A stretch of DNA of 64,000 nucleotides from Stomoxys calcitrans (Eukaryota > Arthropoda > Insecta > Diptera > Muscidae): contig NC_081554.1 in assembly GCF_963082655.1 (NCBI RefSeq), forward strand, positions 57,928,369-57,992,368, in the 5' to 3' direction. Made by a program: the position numbers and the translations under genes. Shown here piece after piece: positions 35,122-45,108 of this stretch. Position 1 is the first letter of the stretch, and every line of letters starts with the position of its first letter. The notes beneath the pieces are model-generated. The model was not told where the DNA came from. It saw nothing but the letters and a program-made list of their open reading frames with translations, and made no database searches.

Positions 35122-35729
35122 AAGGGTGATTTTTTTGAGGTTAGGATTTTCATGCATTAGTATTTGACAGATCACGTGGGATTTCAGACATGGTGTCAAA
35201 GAGAAAGATGCTCAGTATGCTTTGACATTTCATCATGAATAGACTTACTAACGAGCAACGCTTGCAAATCATTGAATTTTATTACCAAAATCAGTGTTCG
35301 GTTCGAAATGTGTTCATTCACCGTAACGTTGCGTCCAACAGCATCTTTGAAAAAATACGGTCAAATGATTCCACCAGCGTACAAACCACACCAAACAGTG
35401 CATTTTTCGGGATGCATGGGCAGTTCTTGAACGGCTTCTGGTTGCTCTTCACTCCAAATGCGGCAATTTTGCTTATTTACGTAGCCATTCAACCAGAAAT
35501 GAGCCTCATCGCTGAACAAAATTTGTCGATAAAAAAGCGGATTTTCTGCCAACTTTTTTAGGGCCCATTCACTGAAAATGATTTGCAAGCGTTGCTCGTT
35601 AGTAAGTCTATTCATGATGAAATGTCAAAGCATACTGAGCATCTTTCTCTTTGACACCATGTCTGAAATCCCACGTGATCTGTCAAATACTAATGCATGA
35701 AAATCCTAACCTCAAAAAAATCACCCTTT
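35122..35729. mobile_element. foldback DD-E transposon, 5'-5' symmetric derivative, copy 2
   Basis: It has the same ends (AAGGGTGATTTTTTTGAGG) and the same roughly 190-bp inverted arms as 16374-16969, inserted at TA (35120-35121 and 35730-35731). The arm joins the core at ATGTGTTCA|TTCACCGTAACG, and that junction is identical in copy 1 (on its right side, read on the minus strand). The core is longer than in copy 1. It is inserted inside HLT (outer sequence GTATACATG continues as CAATTTTCGTAGG). Confidence 0.88.
35325..35592 (-). pseudogene. transposase core fragment inside foldback copy 2
   Basis: The minus strand reads EWALKKLAENPLFYRQILFS, then DEAHFWLNGYVNKQNCRIWS, EEQPEAVQELPMHPEKC, TVWCGLYAGGIIGPYFFKD and GRNVTVNE, all in one open frame. 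It is the central part of a Tc1/mariner-superfamily transposase with the catalytic D of SDEAH. The DNA-binding domain appears only in the inverted arms and in the wrong arrangement. The C-terminal part with the third catalytic residue is absent. It is better preserved than copy 1, consistent with a more recent insertion or less deletion. Confidence 0.82.
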
Positions 35730-35850
35730 ACAATTTTCGTAGGATGGTATTTCACTAAAAGCTCTTTAATTATCGAAAATAAATATTCAAAGGATAATTT
35801 TGTTCCACATAAAGTAAAAGAAGGCGCACAATTTTCGTCCTCAAATATAT

Positions 35851-37309
35851 TCTTCTCCAAAGAATGGGAATGAGAGCAATCTTTTACAATGACTATAAAG
35901 GGCTTCCTAGCTTCATGTGAACTTGAAATTCAGTCCCATCCCATTACAATTTTAATAATTTTCTAAAAGAAATTTGTGCGTTGTGTCATCAGTTTTAAAA
36001 AAATTTCCCCTTTGTCAACTAAGTATTGCTTGTAGAAAAAAAACTTCTAAGGAATCAAGTGTCGGAAAAACCTTTTGTATCCATGTATGCCTAAAGTACT
36101 CGCTTGTAAAGCAATTTTGTATGTTAATCATAAACTTAGATCCACTTATGGATTTCTTGTGCTCTTTTTTCTTTTTTTCTTTCAACTATTGCCATTTGCC
36201 TTAATTAGCTGTTGCATGGTTGTCTAGCTACAACTCACACTTTTCTTTTTTCCCCCAAGTGTTTTTTTTCTCGACATCCTTTTATGAGTTCGATTTGTCC
36301 ATAAATCAACAATTAACACCCACTTATAGGCGGCAAATGCTTTCAAGTCTTGGCTTCTTTTTTTTCTGGGTATGGCGTATGGGGAAAACGTTTCATAAAC
36401 ATGAGTGCTATTTGCCATTTTTATTTGGTGAACATGATGTTGGTGGCCAAGTGCAGTCTTTTTGGTTGTTCGTAAAAAAAAATATGAAAACTTTAATTAA
36501 AAATGCATAGCACGCTTATGCAAGAAAAGAAAAAAATAAATTATTAAAACACACAAAATGCAAAATATTTCATCTTTAAATGGTTGTTGGTGTTTACAAA
36601 AAAACGCCAAACAACTCGAATAGTGGTTGAGAAGAGGTTTACAAACCCTGGTTTTAATTGGCAAAGTGAACAACGCCAACAACGCCAACAACCACCATCA
36701 CCGCCAACACCATCCGTGACAATTTGCGGCTGCGCATTGCACTTTGACAACAAAAACGCAAATAGGCAAACAGCCACACAACCCAAGCAGCCAACTCAAA
36801 GACCAACACCTACTGCACCCGCTTAAAATACTTGTATCATTGTCAGCCTTAAACTCTCGCATTGGTTTGCAGTATCCAAATTCAGAGGAGCTTTGAATCT
36901 TTTTTTTTGGGGGGAGGGGAGGGCACACTTGATTTGTGGATTGTTGCTCCCCGGTCCAAATGCAATAATTACTCGTGTCTCGTTGGCGTATTTACACGAA
37001 TCATCAGAGTTGTTAACATTAATTATGGAGATTTTTAACAAGACAACTGAGACGTCATTGCATAGATCTCTATCTCTGAGGCCTGACTGTGGCTGGTTAA
37101 TAAATTTATTTGAATTTTAAAAACCTATGGCCCCCACCCCAACAGCATCAAATGACTTGTTGTGAGTGCTGATGTTAATTTACAAATTTTTTACAACACT
37201 AAGATACAAACTGCTTGAGGTTGGGGTACGGGTATTTTTTTGTGGAATGTTTGCACATATACGCAAATTCTACCAGTCATCGTTGGAAGTATCATCAAAA
37301 TATCCCTTC
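35851..37309. other. no gene seen; unique-looking sequence
   Basis: It has fly-like low-complexity stretches (CAACGCCAACAACGCC near 36672) and poly-T tracts. Frames of up to 96 codons lack domains. Confidence 0.5.
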
Positions 37310-37428
37310 TATGAGAAATTTGCTCAAAATTTCCTTTTTAAGGAAATTTAAAAAAAAAAAAATCCTTTCCAATGGGAAATTTTGACCATATTTCCTTTTC
37401 ATGGGAAATTTTGTTAAAATTTAATTTT
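37310..37428. repeat. 29-bp AAATTTCC-type units next to an HLT end
   Basis: About four units in reverse orientation (AATGGGAAATTTTGACCATAT, TCATGGGAAATTTTG). They abut the HLT end GGAAACTAGC at 37429, the same neighbour relation as at 58640-58727. Confidence 0.7.
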
Positions 37429-37540
37429 TGTAGGAAACTAGCCGAACCGGGCCCACTCCGCTGCGCCATTTTTAAATCTCTAATATTTTTTTAGGGGGGG
37501 GAACACTTCGCCCTCAATGTGTATATCGAATTCGTGCTAC

Positions 37541-37975
37541 TGTAGCCTATGTCCGTCTATCAGGCTGAACGCCTGCATTCAAATCCTGGCAATAACATCG
37601 AACAAAATGTAAAACGGTGGTTATCCCCTCTTAATGCTGGCGGCAATTGCGAGATACCATGTCATGCATGATCATGTCATGCATGCGGCACGCCATTCGG
37701 ACTCGGCAATAAAAAAAAGTCCCTTATCATTGAATTTAAACTTGAATCGGAAAGCTTTCATTGATGCGTGATCATGTCATGCATGATCATGTCATGCATG
37801 ATCATGTCATGCATGATCATGTCATGCATGATCATGTCATGCATGATCATGTCATGCATGCGGCACGCCATTCGGCCTCGGGTATAAAAAAAAGTCCCTT
37901 ATCATTGAATTTTAACTTGAATCGGAAAGCTTTCATTGATGTGTGAGAAGTGTGTCCTTTCTCAGTTCCTGGGTA
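37541..37975 (+). mobile_element. tRNA-derived SINE with internal 15-bp expansion
   Basis: The head carries a mutated box B (CATTCAAATCC, near 37577) with GGCTGAACGCCTG before it, like the SINE head at 22442. The body has CGGTGGTTATCCCCTCTTAAT, GCTGGCGGCAATTGCGAG, CGGCACGCCATTCGG and CTTATCATTGAATTTAAAC. It carries a duplication: an 81-bp segment beginning CGGCACGCC occurs at 37686-37766 and 37861-37941, separated by six 15-bp units. Transcription would be by pol III and movement would need a LINE partner. It is inserted in an HLT unit. Confidence 0.75.
37656..37860. repeat. 15-bp ATCATGTCATGCATG minisatellite
   Basis: Six perfect 15-bp units lie at 37771-37860, and about two more at 37658-37685 before the first 81-bp segment. 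The unit contains the palindromes ATGCAT and TGATCA. The frame reading DHVMHDHVMH is a by-product. Confidence 0.9.
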
Positions 37976-38944
37976 AAATTTTTACTCTACTCCCAAATGC
38001 CTTTCTTTTGTGTCCTATATTATCGTATTGGTAAATATTTCCGGTTAAGGGGGTATTTCGGGGGCTGAGTGGCCACCCAGACACTTGGCCCTTAAGGTAA
38101 ACATAAGCTTTGTGCTCTACTTTCTAATACATTTTATATGAGCCCCATAATGGCATGATCGGCAAATAAGTTCTGTTTGAGGGTGGGGTGGGCTCCAGGG
38201 TCTTTTTTTCCGAAAATGGGTATCAATTTCCTGAAAATCAATCAATTTAAACATAAAATTACTTTTATATAACAGGGAGGTGTTTTCGAGTGGGGCAGTT
38301 CCCCAAACACATGGCTAGTCAATTGGATATCAAACTGGTTTTATTCTTTCAAGAATATTTCGTTTGAGCTCTATATTGTCGTGATTGGTCTATATACCCA
38401 TATGACGGGTTTTGGACGGCCCTCGTGGCACCTGACCCCAACAATAGAAACCATGGTCTGTTTTGACGGTGAGAGTCAAAAAAAAAAAAAAAAAATCGAA
38501 CGAATTGCATTACCAATATTCGAGATGTGATGTTTTTGAAAATTAGGGTAATGAAAAGTGCTTTTAAGGGGAGGAATGGTATCTTAGACATTTCGACTCA
38601 AATATTGGTATCGCATTCGTGTTCCACTCCCAAATCCCTTTAATTTGAGCCCCATATTGCCATGGTCGGTAAATATGAACCGTTTGGAGAGTGTTTTGGG
38701 GCTGGAGCGGCCACCGGCACTTTGGCCTGAAAAAAGATACCTAATTCGTTATTTACACCCAAATGCCGTTGATTTGAGCTCCACATTGATATAGTGAGGA
38801 AATGAAGTTCAGTTTAGGAGGTGATTAAGGGCGGACCTCCAAACACTTGGCTTCAAAGTTGGATATCAGATTCGTTTTCGACTCTCAAATATCTTTCATT
38901 GAGTCCCATATTATCATAATAGGCCAATGAACCTATTTTGTGTG

Positions 38945-39990
38945 TGGACGAGATTGCGAGATTTGGAACTAGATGGAAGACAAAGACGAGCAGACCAAGG
39001 ATATTTTCTACGAGAGCCTAGAGAGAGGGAATATGACCGCTGCCCCGTCCATGATATTAAAATCGTTCTGGGAGATTTTAATGCGATGATAGGGAAGGAC
39101 GACATTTTTGGTCCAACAGTAGGAAAGTTTAGCCTCCACGAGATAACGTCCAGTAATGGGTTGAGGCTGATAGATTTCGCCGCGGCAAAAAACATGGTAG
39201 TTAGTAGCAACAGATTTCAACATACAAATATTCACAAAGCCATATGGCTGTCAACCGAGCAAAACACGAGAAACCACATTGATCACGTTATGGTAGATGG
39301 AAGGCATTCATCCAGCGTGTTAGATGTACGACCGATCCGTGGAGCGAATATAGATTCGGATCATTACCTTGTTGCAGCAATGGTTCGCATCCGTTTGAAC
39401 ATGACGAGGAAAGTACGATCTGACACTGCACGAAAGCTGGACATTGAAAAGCTGCAAAGACAACAGATGGCAAAGGTATACTCCACTCGACTGACCCAAC
39501 TGCTTGATGAAAGCACTCCTTGTTCCGATGATATAATGGCGCAGTGGCAAACTATGGCCCATTCCATGGAAAATGCCGCGAAATCCGAAAGAAACCCATG
39601 GTACGACCAAGATTGTCGAGATGCTATTGAAGCCAGGAATGCGGCATATAGAGCAGTTCTGCATTCAGTAGCAACGCAGGGGAGAGGTATCGGAAGAAAA
39701 GGAGAGAGGAGAAACGTATATACCACAGAAAGAAAAAAGAAATGGAAAGATGTGAGTGTGAGCGAATTGAGATGTACAGGAGTCAGAATGAAGTCCAGAA
39801 ATTCTACCAAAGAATTCAACATCAAACCGATGGCTTTGGTACAGGCACATCCTCCTGCAGCGACAAAGAAGAAAATCTGGTAACAGACGCAGATAACATG
39901 CTGAGAATATGGAAAGAACAATCTACCCAACTGCTAGTGTCGGATGTTGGCGGCGAAGAGGATACCGCAGAACCAATCCCTGATGTTTAA
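38945..39990 (+). pseudogene. RTE endonuclease domain and linker to RT
   Basis: After a frameshift near 39025 (before it the correct frame gives DEQTKDIFYESLEREYDRC), a long open frame reads HDIKIVLGDFNAMIGKDDIF, with catalytic GDFNA at about 39070-39085. It continues GKFSLHEITSSNGLRLIDFA, NHIDHVMVDGRH and NIDSDHYLVAA (SDH at 39355-39363). These are the hallmark residues of the exonuclease-endonuclease-phosphatase fold that nicks target DNA. About 100 N-terminal residues are missing. A second shift near 39690 moves the linker (ERIEMYRSQNEVQKFYQRI) into another frame, which ends at 39988. Confidence 0.82.
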
Positions 39991-39999
39991 ATCCTTGTT

Positions 40000-40652
40000 A
40001 GAATGAGATCCAAGTAGCAGTGACCCGACTGAGGAACAACAAGGCAGCAGGAGCCGACGGGTTACCCGCTGAACTATTTAAGACCGGAGGCGACACGCTG
40101 ATAAGGCGTATACATCAGCTTATCAGCGCAATCTGGCTAGAAGAACGCATATCCGATGATTGGAACCTCAGCATACTATGTCCCGTACACAAGGAAGGAG
40201 ACAAGACGAAATGTGCCAGAGGAATAAGTCTCCTCCCCATCGCATACAAGATACTCTCGAGCCTACTGTGTGAAAGATTAAAACGTAAATCCAATGAGAT
40301 AATTGGGCCCTATCAATGCGGCTTTAGACCTGGTAAATCCACCCTAGATCAGATATTCACAATGCGCCAAATCCTGGAAAAGACCCGAGAAGGACAAATC
40401 AACGCCTACCATCTCTTTGTTGACTACAAAGCCGCCTTCGATACTCTTTTACGTTCAAAGGTATTTCAAGCCATGTCTGAGTTTGGTATCCCTGCAAAAT
40501 TAATAAGACTCTGCAGGATGACACTTGCTGATACGCGTTCCTCAGTAAGAAAAGGAAAGAATTTCTCTGAACCATTTAATACCAAACGAGGTTTCAGACA
40601 AGGAGACAGCCTATCGTGTGATCTCTTTAATATCCTGCTGGAGAAGATGTAA
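40000..40652 (+). pseudogene. RTE reverse transcriptase, fingers and palm without YADD
   Basis: The frame is open from about 40002 and reads NNKAAGADGLPAELFKTGGD, then SILCPVHKEGDK, ISLLPIAYKILSSLLCERL, GFRPGKSTLDQIF, LFVDYKAAFD (first catalytic aspartate, near 40420) and GFRQGDSLSCDLFNILLEKM. A stop follows at 40650. The catalytic YADD and its flanks are absent. The next recognisable part, IGRSPKVVTAAFE-like, begins at about 40695, so roughly 60-100 bp were deleted. The Y normally preceding RGISLLP is also lost. Only the relic at 20884-21010 belongs to the same family in this window. Confidence 0.85.
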
Positions 40653-40689
40653 ACAGCATGGCACACTAACCAAAAGAGAACACATGCCA

Positions 40690-41430
40690 CCCGCCTATAG
40701 GTCGGTCACCGAAAGTAGTAACTGCAGCCTTTGAAAAAGGAATCGAAAGAGAGTCAGTGAATGTGGGTCTGGCAGTAAATGGAGATAAGACGAAATGTAT
40801 GATTTCAACTCCCAAAAAGCCTTGCACAACCGAGCTGATTAAGAAAATGGAGAAAGTTGGCAACCACAACTTTGAGATAGTCAGTAACTTTATCTACCTC
40901 GGCACCGCCGTAACCGAAACGAATGACACCAGTTTTGAGATTAAGCGAAAAAAAAAATATTGACAAACAGATGCTACTTTGGACTAAGTAAGCGGTTTAG
41001 AAACAAGGCCACCTCTCGACAGACGAAGATTATACTATACAAGACATCCATACTATCCGTGCTGTTGTATAGTTCAGAAGCTTGGGTACTTGTGAAAGCA
41101 GATGAGGCAGTGCTTGGAGTATTTGAGAGATTTATTCTTCGTAAAATATATGGACCGGTTTGCGTTAACGAAGAATATAGGCGACGTATGAACCACGAGC
41201 TGTATGAGCTGTATGACAACGAAAGCATAGTTACACGCTTCAAAATACCATGGCTGCGTTGGCTAGGTCATGTTGTCAGAATGGATGAAGAGGGTCCAAC
41301 AAAGAAGTCTTTTAAAGGCAAACACGGTGGTACACGCAAACCGGGAAGACCAAAAGCCCCATGAAAAGATCAAGTGGTGGGAGACACCTCGAAACTTGGT
41401 GTCAGAGATTTTAGAATGAGCCCAGAAGAT
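40690..41430 (+). pseudogene. RTE RT thumb and C-terminal domain
   Basis: Frame one (40757-40963) reads VNVGLAVNGDKTKCM and FEIVSNFIYLGTAVTETNDT, the post-YADD region with YLG. After an A-run (40951-40958) with a frameshift, frame two (40960-41364) reads KTSILSVLLYSSEAWVLVKA, ERFILRKIYGPVCVNEEYRR, RMNHELYELY and LRWLGHVVRMDEE, then RKPGRPK. These are typical of the RTE C-terminus. The A-run suggests slippage. The stop at 41362-41364 interrupts what normally continues with WKDQ; here the next codons give KDQVVGDTSKLGVRDF. Confidence 0.8.
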
Positions 41431-41440
41431 CAAGTAGGAG

Positions 41441-41603
41441 GAGGACTTTCTCTTGACTCTCGATATTACTGATGAATTTCATAGAAATCGGATCAGATTT
41501 AGATATAGCTGTCATATATATATCGGCCGATTTTCACTCCTAGAGACACTGCAAGCGCATTTATTCATCAATATTGTTTTAATGTTGCAACATTTTAGTG
41601 TTT
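41441..41603 (-). mobile_element. DTR-C fragment
   Basis: One unit in minus orientation: GATGAATTTCATAGAAATCGG, ATCAGATTTAGATATAGCTG and CGATTTTCACTCCTAGAG. It lies between the RTE end and the next DTR-A element. Confidence 0.65.
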
Positions 41604-43068
41604 TTATACCCTCCGCCATAGGACGGGGGTATATTAATTTCGTTATTCTGTTTGTAACACCCCGAAACATGCGTCTAAGACCCCATAAAGCATATATATT
41701 CTTGATCGTCGTGACATTTTAAGTCGATCTAGCCATGTCCGTCCGTCCGTCTGTCTGTTGAAAGCACGCTAACTTTCGAAGAAGTAAGGCTAGCCGCTTG
41801 AAATTTTCCACGAATACTTTTTATAAGTGTAGGTCAGTTGGGATTGTAAATGGGCCAAACCGGTCCATGTTTTGATATAGCTGCCATATAAACCGATATT
41901 GGGTCTTGACTTCATGAGCCTCTAGAGGGCGCAATTCTCGTCCTATATGACTGAAATTTCGCACGTAGTGTTTTAATATCACTTCCAACAACTACGCTAA
42001 GTATGGTTTACATCGGTCCATGTTTTTATATAGCTGCCATATAAACCGATCTTGGGTCTTGACTTCTTGAGCCTCTAGATGGCGCAATTCTTATCCAATT
42101 TTATTGAAATTATGCACGTAGTGTTTTGGTATCACTTCCAACAGCTACGCTAAGTATGGTTTAAATCGGTCAATGTTTTGACATAGCTGCCATATAAACC
42201 GATCTTGGGTCTTGACTTGTTGAGCCTCTAGAGGGCGCAATTCTCGTCCGATTTATCTGAAATCTTGCACGTAGTGTTTTGGTATCACTTTCAACAACTG
42301 TGTTAAGTATGATTCAAATCGGTTTATAATCTGGTATAGCTGTCATATAAACCGATCTGGGATCTTGACTTCTTGAGCTAATAGAGCGCGCAATTCTCAT
42401 CCGATTTGGCTGAAATTTTGCACGTAGTGTTTTGGAATCACTTCCAACAGCTACGCTAAGTATGGTTTAAATCGGTCAATGTTTTGATATAGATGTCTTA
42501 TAAACCGATCTTGGGTCTTGACTTCTTCAGCCACTAGAGGGCGCAATTCTCGTCCGATTTGGGTTATATTTTGCATGAGGTGTTTTGTTATGACCTCCAA
42601 TAACTATGCTGAGTATGGCATAAATCGGTATAGAACCTGATATAGCTACCATATAAACCGATCTTGGGTTTTGACTTCTTGAGCCTCTAGAGGGCGCAAT
42701 TCTCATCCGATTTGGCTAAAATTTTGTACAACGGCTTCTCTCATGATCTTCAACATATGTGTCTTATATGGTCTGAATCGATCAATAGCTTGATACAGCT
42801 CCTATATAAACCTATCTCCGGATTTTGCTTCTTGAGCCCCTTCAAGGCGCAATTCTTATCCGAATGAACTGAAATATTACACAATGACTTTTACAATGTT
42901 CAGCACTCATTTATGGTCCGAAGCGAACTATAACTTGATATAGCTCCAATAGCATAACTGTTCTTATGTTTGTCTAAAAAGAGATACCGCGCATAAAACT
43001 CGACAAATGCGATCCAGGTTGGAGGGTATATAAGATTCGGCCCGGCCGTAGCACGCTTTTACTTGTTA
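41604..43068 (-). mobile_element. DTR-A element, complete
   Basis: The tail is at left: TATACCCTCCGCCATAGGACG, ATATATTCTTGATCGTCGTG, GATCTAGCCATGTCCGTCC. About eight units follow with AGAGGGCGCAATTCTCGTCC and CACTTCCAACAACTACGC. The head is at right: GGAGGGTATATAAGATTCGGC, CCGGCCGTAGCACGCTTTTAC, TTG. It is non-coding. Confidence 0.85.
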
Positions 43069-44460
43069 TTCATCCTAACGACATACTTTAGCTTTTCCAA
43101 ATATGCTTTAATAATTCGCCATTTCCATATAAGCCCACTACTGTTATCCGAAGCCTGTTGTTTATTATCCCAAGATCTATATCAATTTTTCGTGGCCACT
43201 GTTTGGAGGTTGTGCGCAAATGTGAATCTACACATTTGATGTGCACCAATGCTAATCGATTTCCTTTTAATTATAATTTCAATCAGAGGCATTTTCAAAA
43301 AAGCTTATCTCAACTGTATATCGGTTGGTTAGTCGAAAAAATCAAACGCAATACCCTGTCACTCAAAGCTGGCCAGTAGCCAGTTGTCATTGTCACACAC
43401 TGATTGAGGGAAGATTCGCGTTAGCATTCTTCTAACCGCCAACCAAACAAATAAATCTGCATTTTATTATTGGTTTGTTTATGGCAAATTATCACTTAAA
43501 TGTGGGTTTTGGAAATGAAGCTGAAAACTGGTTCAAAACCGAAAACACAAAACATTTCGAACCAAACACATATAAAGCCTAGCGCTATTTAAACACAATT
43601 TAAATAAATTAACGGCTAGTGGTGTTTTGTTTGGGTTTATGATCACGATCTCTCTCTCTCTCTCTCTCTTTGTCTCTTCTGCTGTCATTCCAAATCGAGT
43701 CAAATGAGTTGTGAACTGAGTTAAATATTTCATCATTGCCATTAATTCGCAAGCGCATTCCAAATATGGGCCAACGCTCGTTCCAGTTCTGTCTTTAGGA
43801 TCGTATTAAAATCAAATGTATCGTCGGGCCTGGGTAAATACTTATGACTCCAATGATTTATTGAATTAGTTTATGAGACATTTGTTAGATAATTAAGGTG
43901 AATTAAAAAAAAATGTGGAGGAGCGAGCCATTAGGTAAATATTGGGCAAATATAAATGAAAAAAAAAAACGAGCGAGAAAAGTTTAAACAGTGTGGCAAT
44001 AAGTAATGAAAATTTGAAAAATTTCCCGCAGAAAATTGGAAAAATTTTTGGAAAAAAATAGTCGTGATTTTTCGAACATATTCCAACTCGATGCTTTCTA
44101 TTCAAAGAAAAGCTTAGCAAATGACTTATAACAGTTAGGCAAGTGTGTTCAGCTTTCAAAACACTTTGACTGGCATGGTGGAGCGCGATTTTTGAAGCGC
44201 CATGTATCTTCATCAACACCTTTGTCAAGTTGATAAAGGTGCTCTACATACCCAACGACTATTGAGTACGCTGTAGAGTACACTTTTGTTTTGAAATAGG
44301 GCTCAATAAGTCATCTAGCTCTCCTTAGCGCAGTAATGTCCTAATAAGTCCTATAAAATTTCTTAAATGTAATCCGTAAGTCCGGATTTTAAACTGCCAT
44401 TTACAACCTTTGTCGTTGAAGGCAAAATACTTACGCCTTGTTCTTGATTTGAAACTGAGG
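43069..44460. other. no gene seen; unique-looking sequence with a (CT)n tract
   Basis: A (CT)n tract lies at about 43649-43668. Frames of up to 111 codons carry no domain. A DTR-like fragment is not evident. Confidence 0.5.
43649..43668. repeat. (CT)n microsatellite
   Basis: About ten CT dinucleotides. Confidence 0.8.
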
Positions 44461-45108
44461 TACAAAAGAAAAACAAGAAGTAAAATAGAGAGATCGATTT
44501 ATATGGGAGCTGTATCAGGCTATAGACCGATTCAGATCCTCATGAGAGAATCCGTCGTACAAAATTTCTGCCAAATCGGATGAGAATTGCGCCCTCTAGA
44601 GGCTCAAGAAGTCAAAATCCCAGATCGGTTTATATGGCAGCCATATCAGGTTATGAACCGATTTAAATCTTATTTGGCACAGTTATTGAAAGTCGTAATG
44701 AAATACGTCATGCAAAATTTCAGCCAAATCGGATAGGAATTGCGCCCTCTAGAGGCTCAAGAAGTCAAGTCCCCAGATCGGTTTATATGACAGCTATATC
44801 AGGTTATGAACCGATTTGAGCCATACTTGGCACAGTTGTTAGATATCATAACAAAACACGTTGTGCAAAATTTCATTCACATCGGATAAAAATTGCGCTC
44901 TCTAGAGGCTCAAGAAGTCATGACCCAAGATCGGTTTATATGGCAGCTATATCAAAACATGGACCGATTTGCCCCATTTACAATCCCAACTGACCTACAC
45001 TAATGAAAAGTATTTGTGCAAAATGTCAAGCGGCTAGCTTTACTCCAGACAGACAGACGGACGGACAGACATGGCTAGATCGACTTAAAATGACATGACG
45101 ATCAAGCC
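44461..45108 (+). mobile_element. DTR-A element truncated by a LINE insertion
   Basis: About four units (GCGCCCTCTAGAGGCTCAAG, GTCAAGTCCCCAGATCGG, CAGCTATATCAGGTTATGAAC) and the start of the tail (CAGACAGACGGACGGACAGAC, ATGGCTAGATCGACTTAAAAT, GACATGACGATCAAG). The tail stops at about 45108, exactly where the LINE frame AAMRFKAMGE begins, instead of continuing AATATATATACTTT. Confidence 0.75.

Larger units (their letters stand above)
34000..35850 (+). mobile_element. HLT tandem-repeat element, split by foldback transposon copy 2
   Basis: The left end reads TTTGTTTGTGTGCTCTTTATAG and CTGAACCGATTTTCATGAAAT. The body has about five to six units with GCAATATGGGACTCAAATGAA, TATTTGAGTGTAGAATACGAA and CCACCCACTCCCCAAAAC. 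The right end, after the nested element, has TCGAAAATAAATATTCAAAGG and AAAGAAGGCGCA, the reverse complement of the start of 58728-60740. CTAG termini and lack of TIRs in the other copies suggest a Helitron-like origin; this is an inference. It is non-coding. Confidence 0.7.
37429..38930 (-). mobile_element. HLT tandem-repeat element with a SINE insertion
   Basis: It starts CTAGCCGAACCGGGCCCACTC and CGCTGCGCC, close to the start of 58728-60740. Units with AGCCCCATAATGGCATGATCG, TCCAAACACTTGGC and ATTCGTTTTCGACTCTCAAAT continue on both sides of a SINE at 37541-37975. The right end is truncated at the RTE element (about 38935). The strand follows the convention that CTAG is the 3' terminus. Confidence 0.65.
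38940..41440 (+). mobile_element. RTE-clade LINE, truncated and inactivated
   Basis: The pieces come in LINE order: endonuclease (38945-39990), RT (40000-40652) and C-terminal domain (40690-41430). The 5' end is missing before the middle of the endonuclease and the 3' end stops at 41440 against a DTR-C fragment. At least four breaks separate the frames. RTE assignment is from recall of similar insect proteins (endonuclease with LGDFNA and ID.V..D.R, RT with LPIAYK) and would need a search. Confidence 0.8.

Noticed and set aside
35235..35561. 108-codon plus frame starting with MNRL and NEQRLQIIEF
   Set aside because: Only the first 30 or so residues are transposase; the remainder is the antisense of the core across the foldback junction, so it is not a functional fusion.
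39364..39930. 188-codon minus frame
   Set aside because: Antisense shadow of the RTE endonuclease frame, which has clear catalytic motifs on plus.
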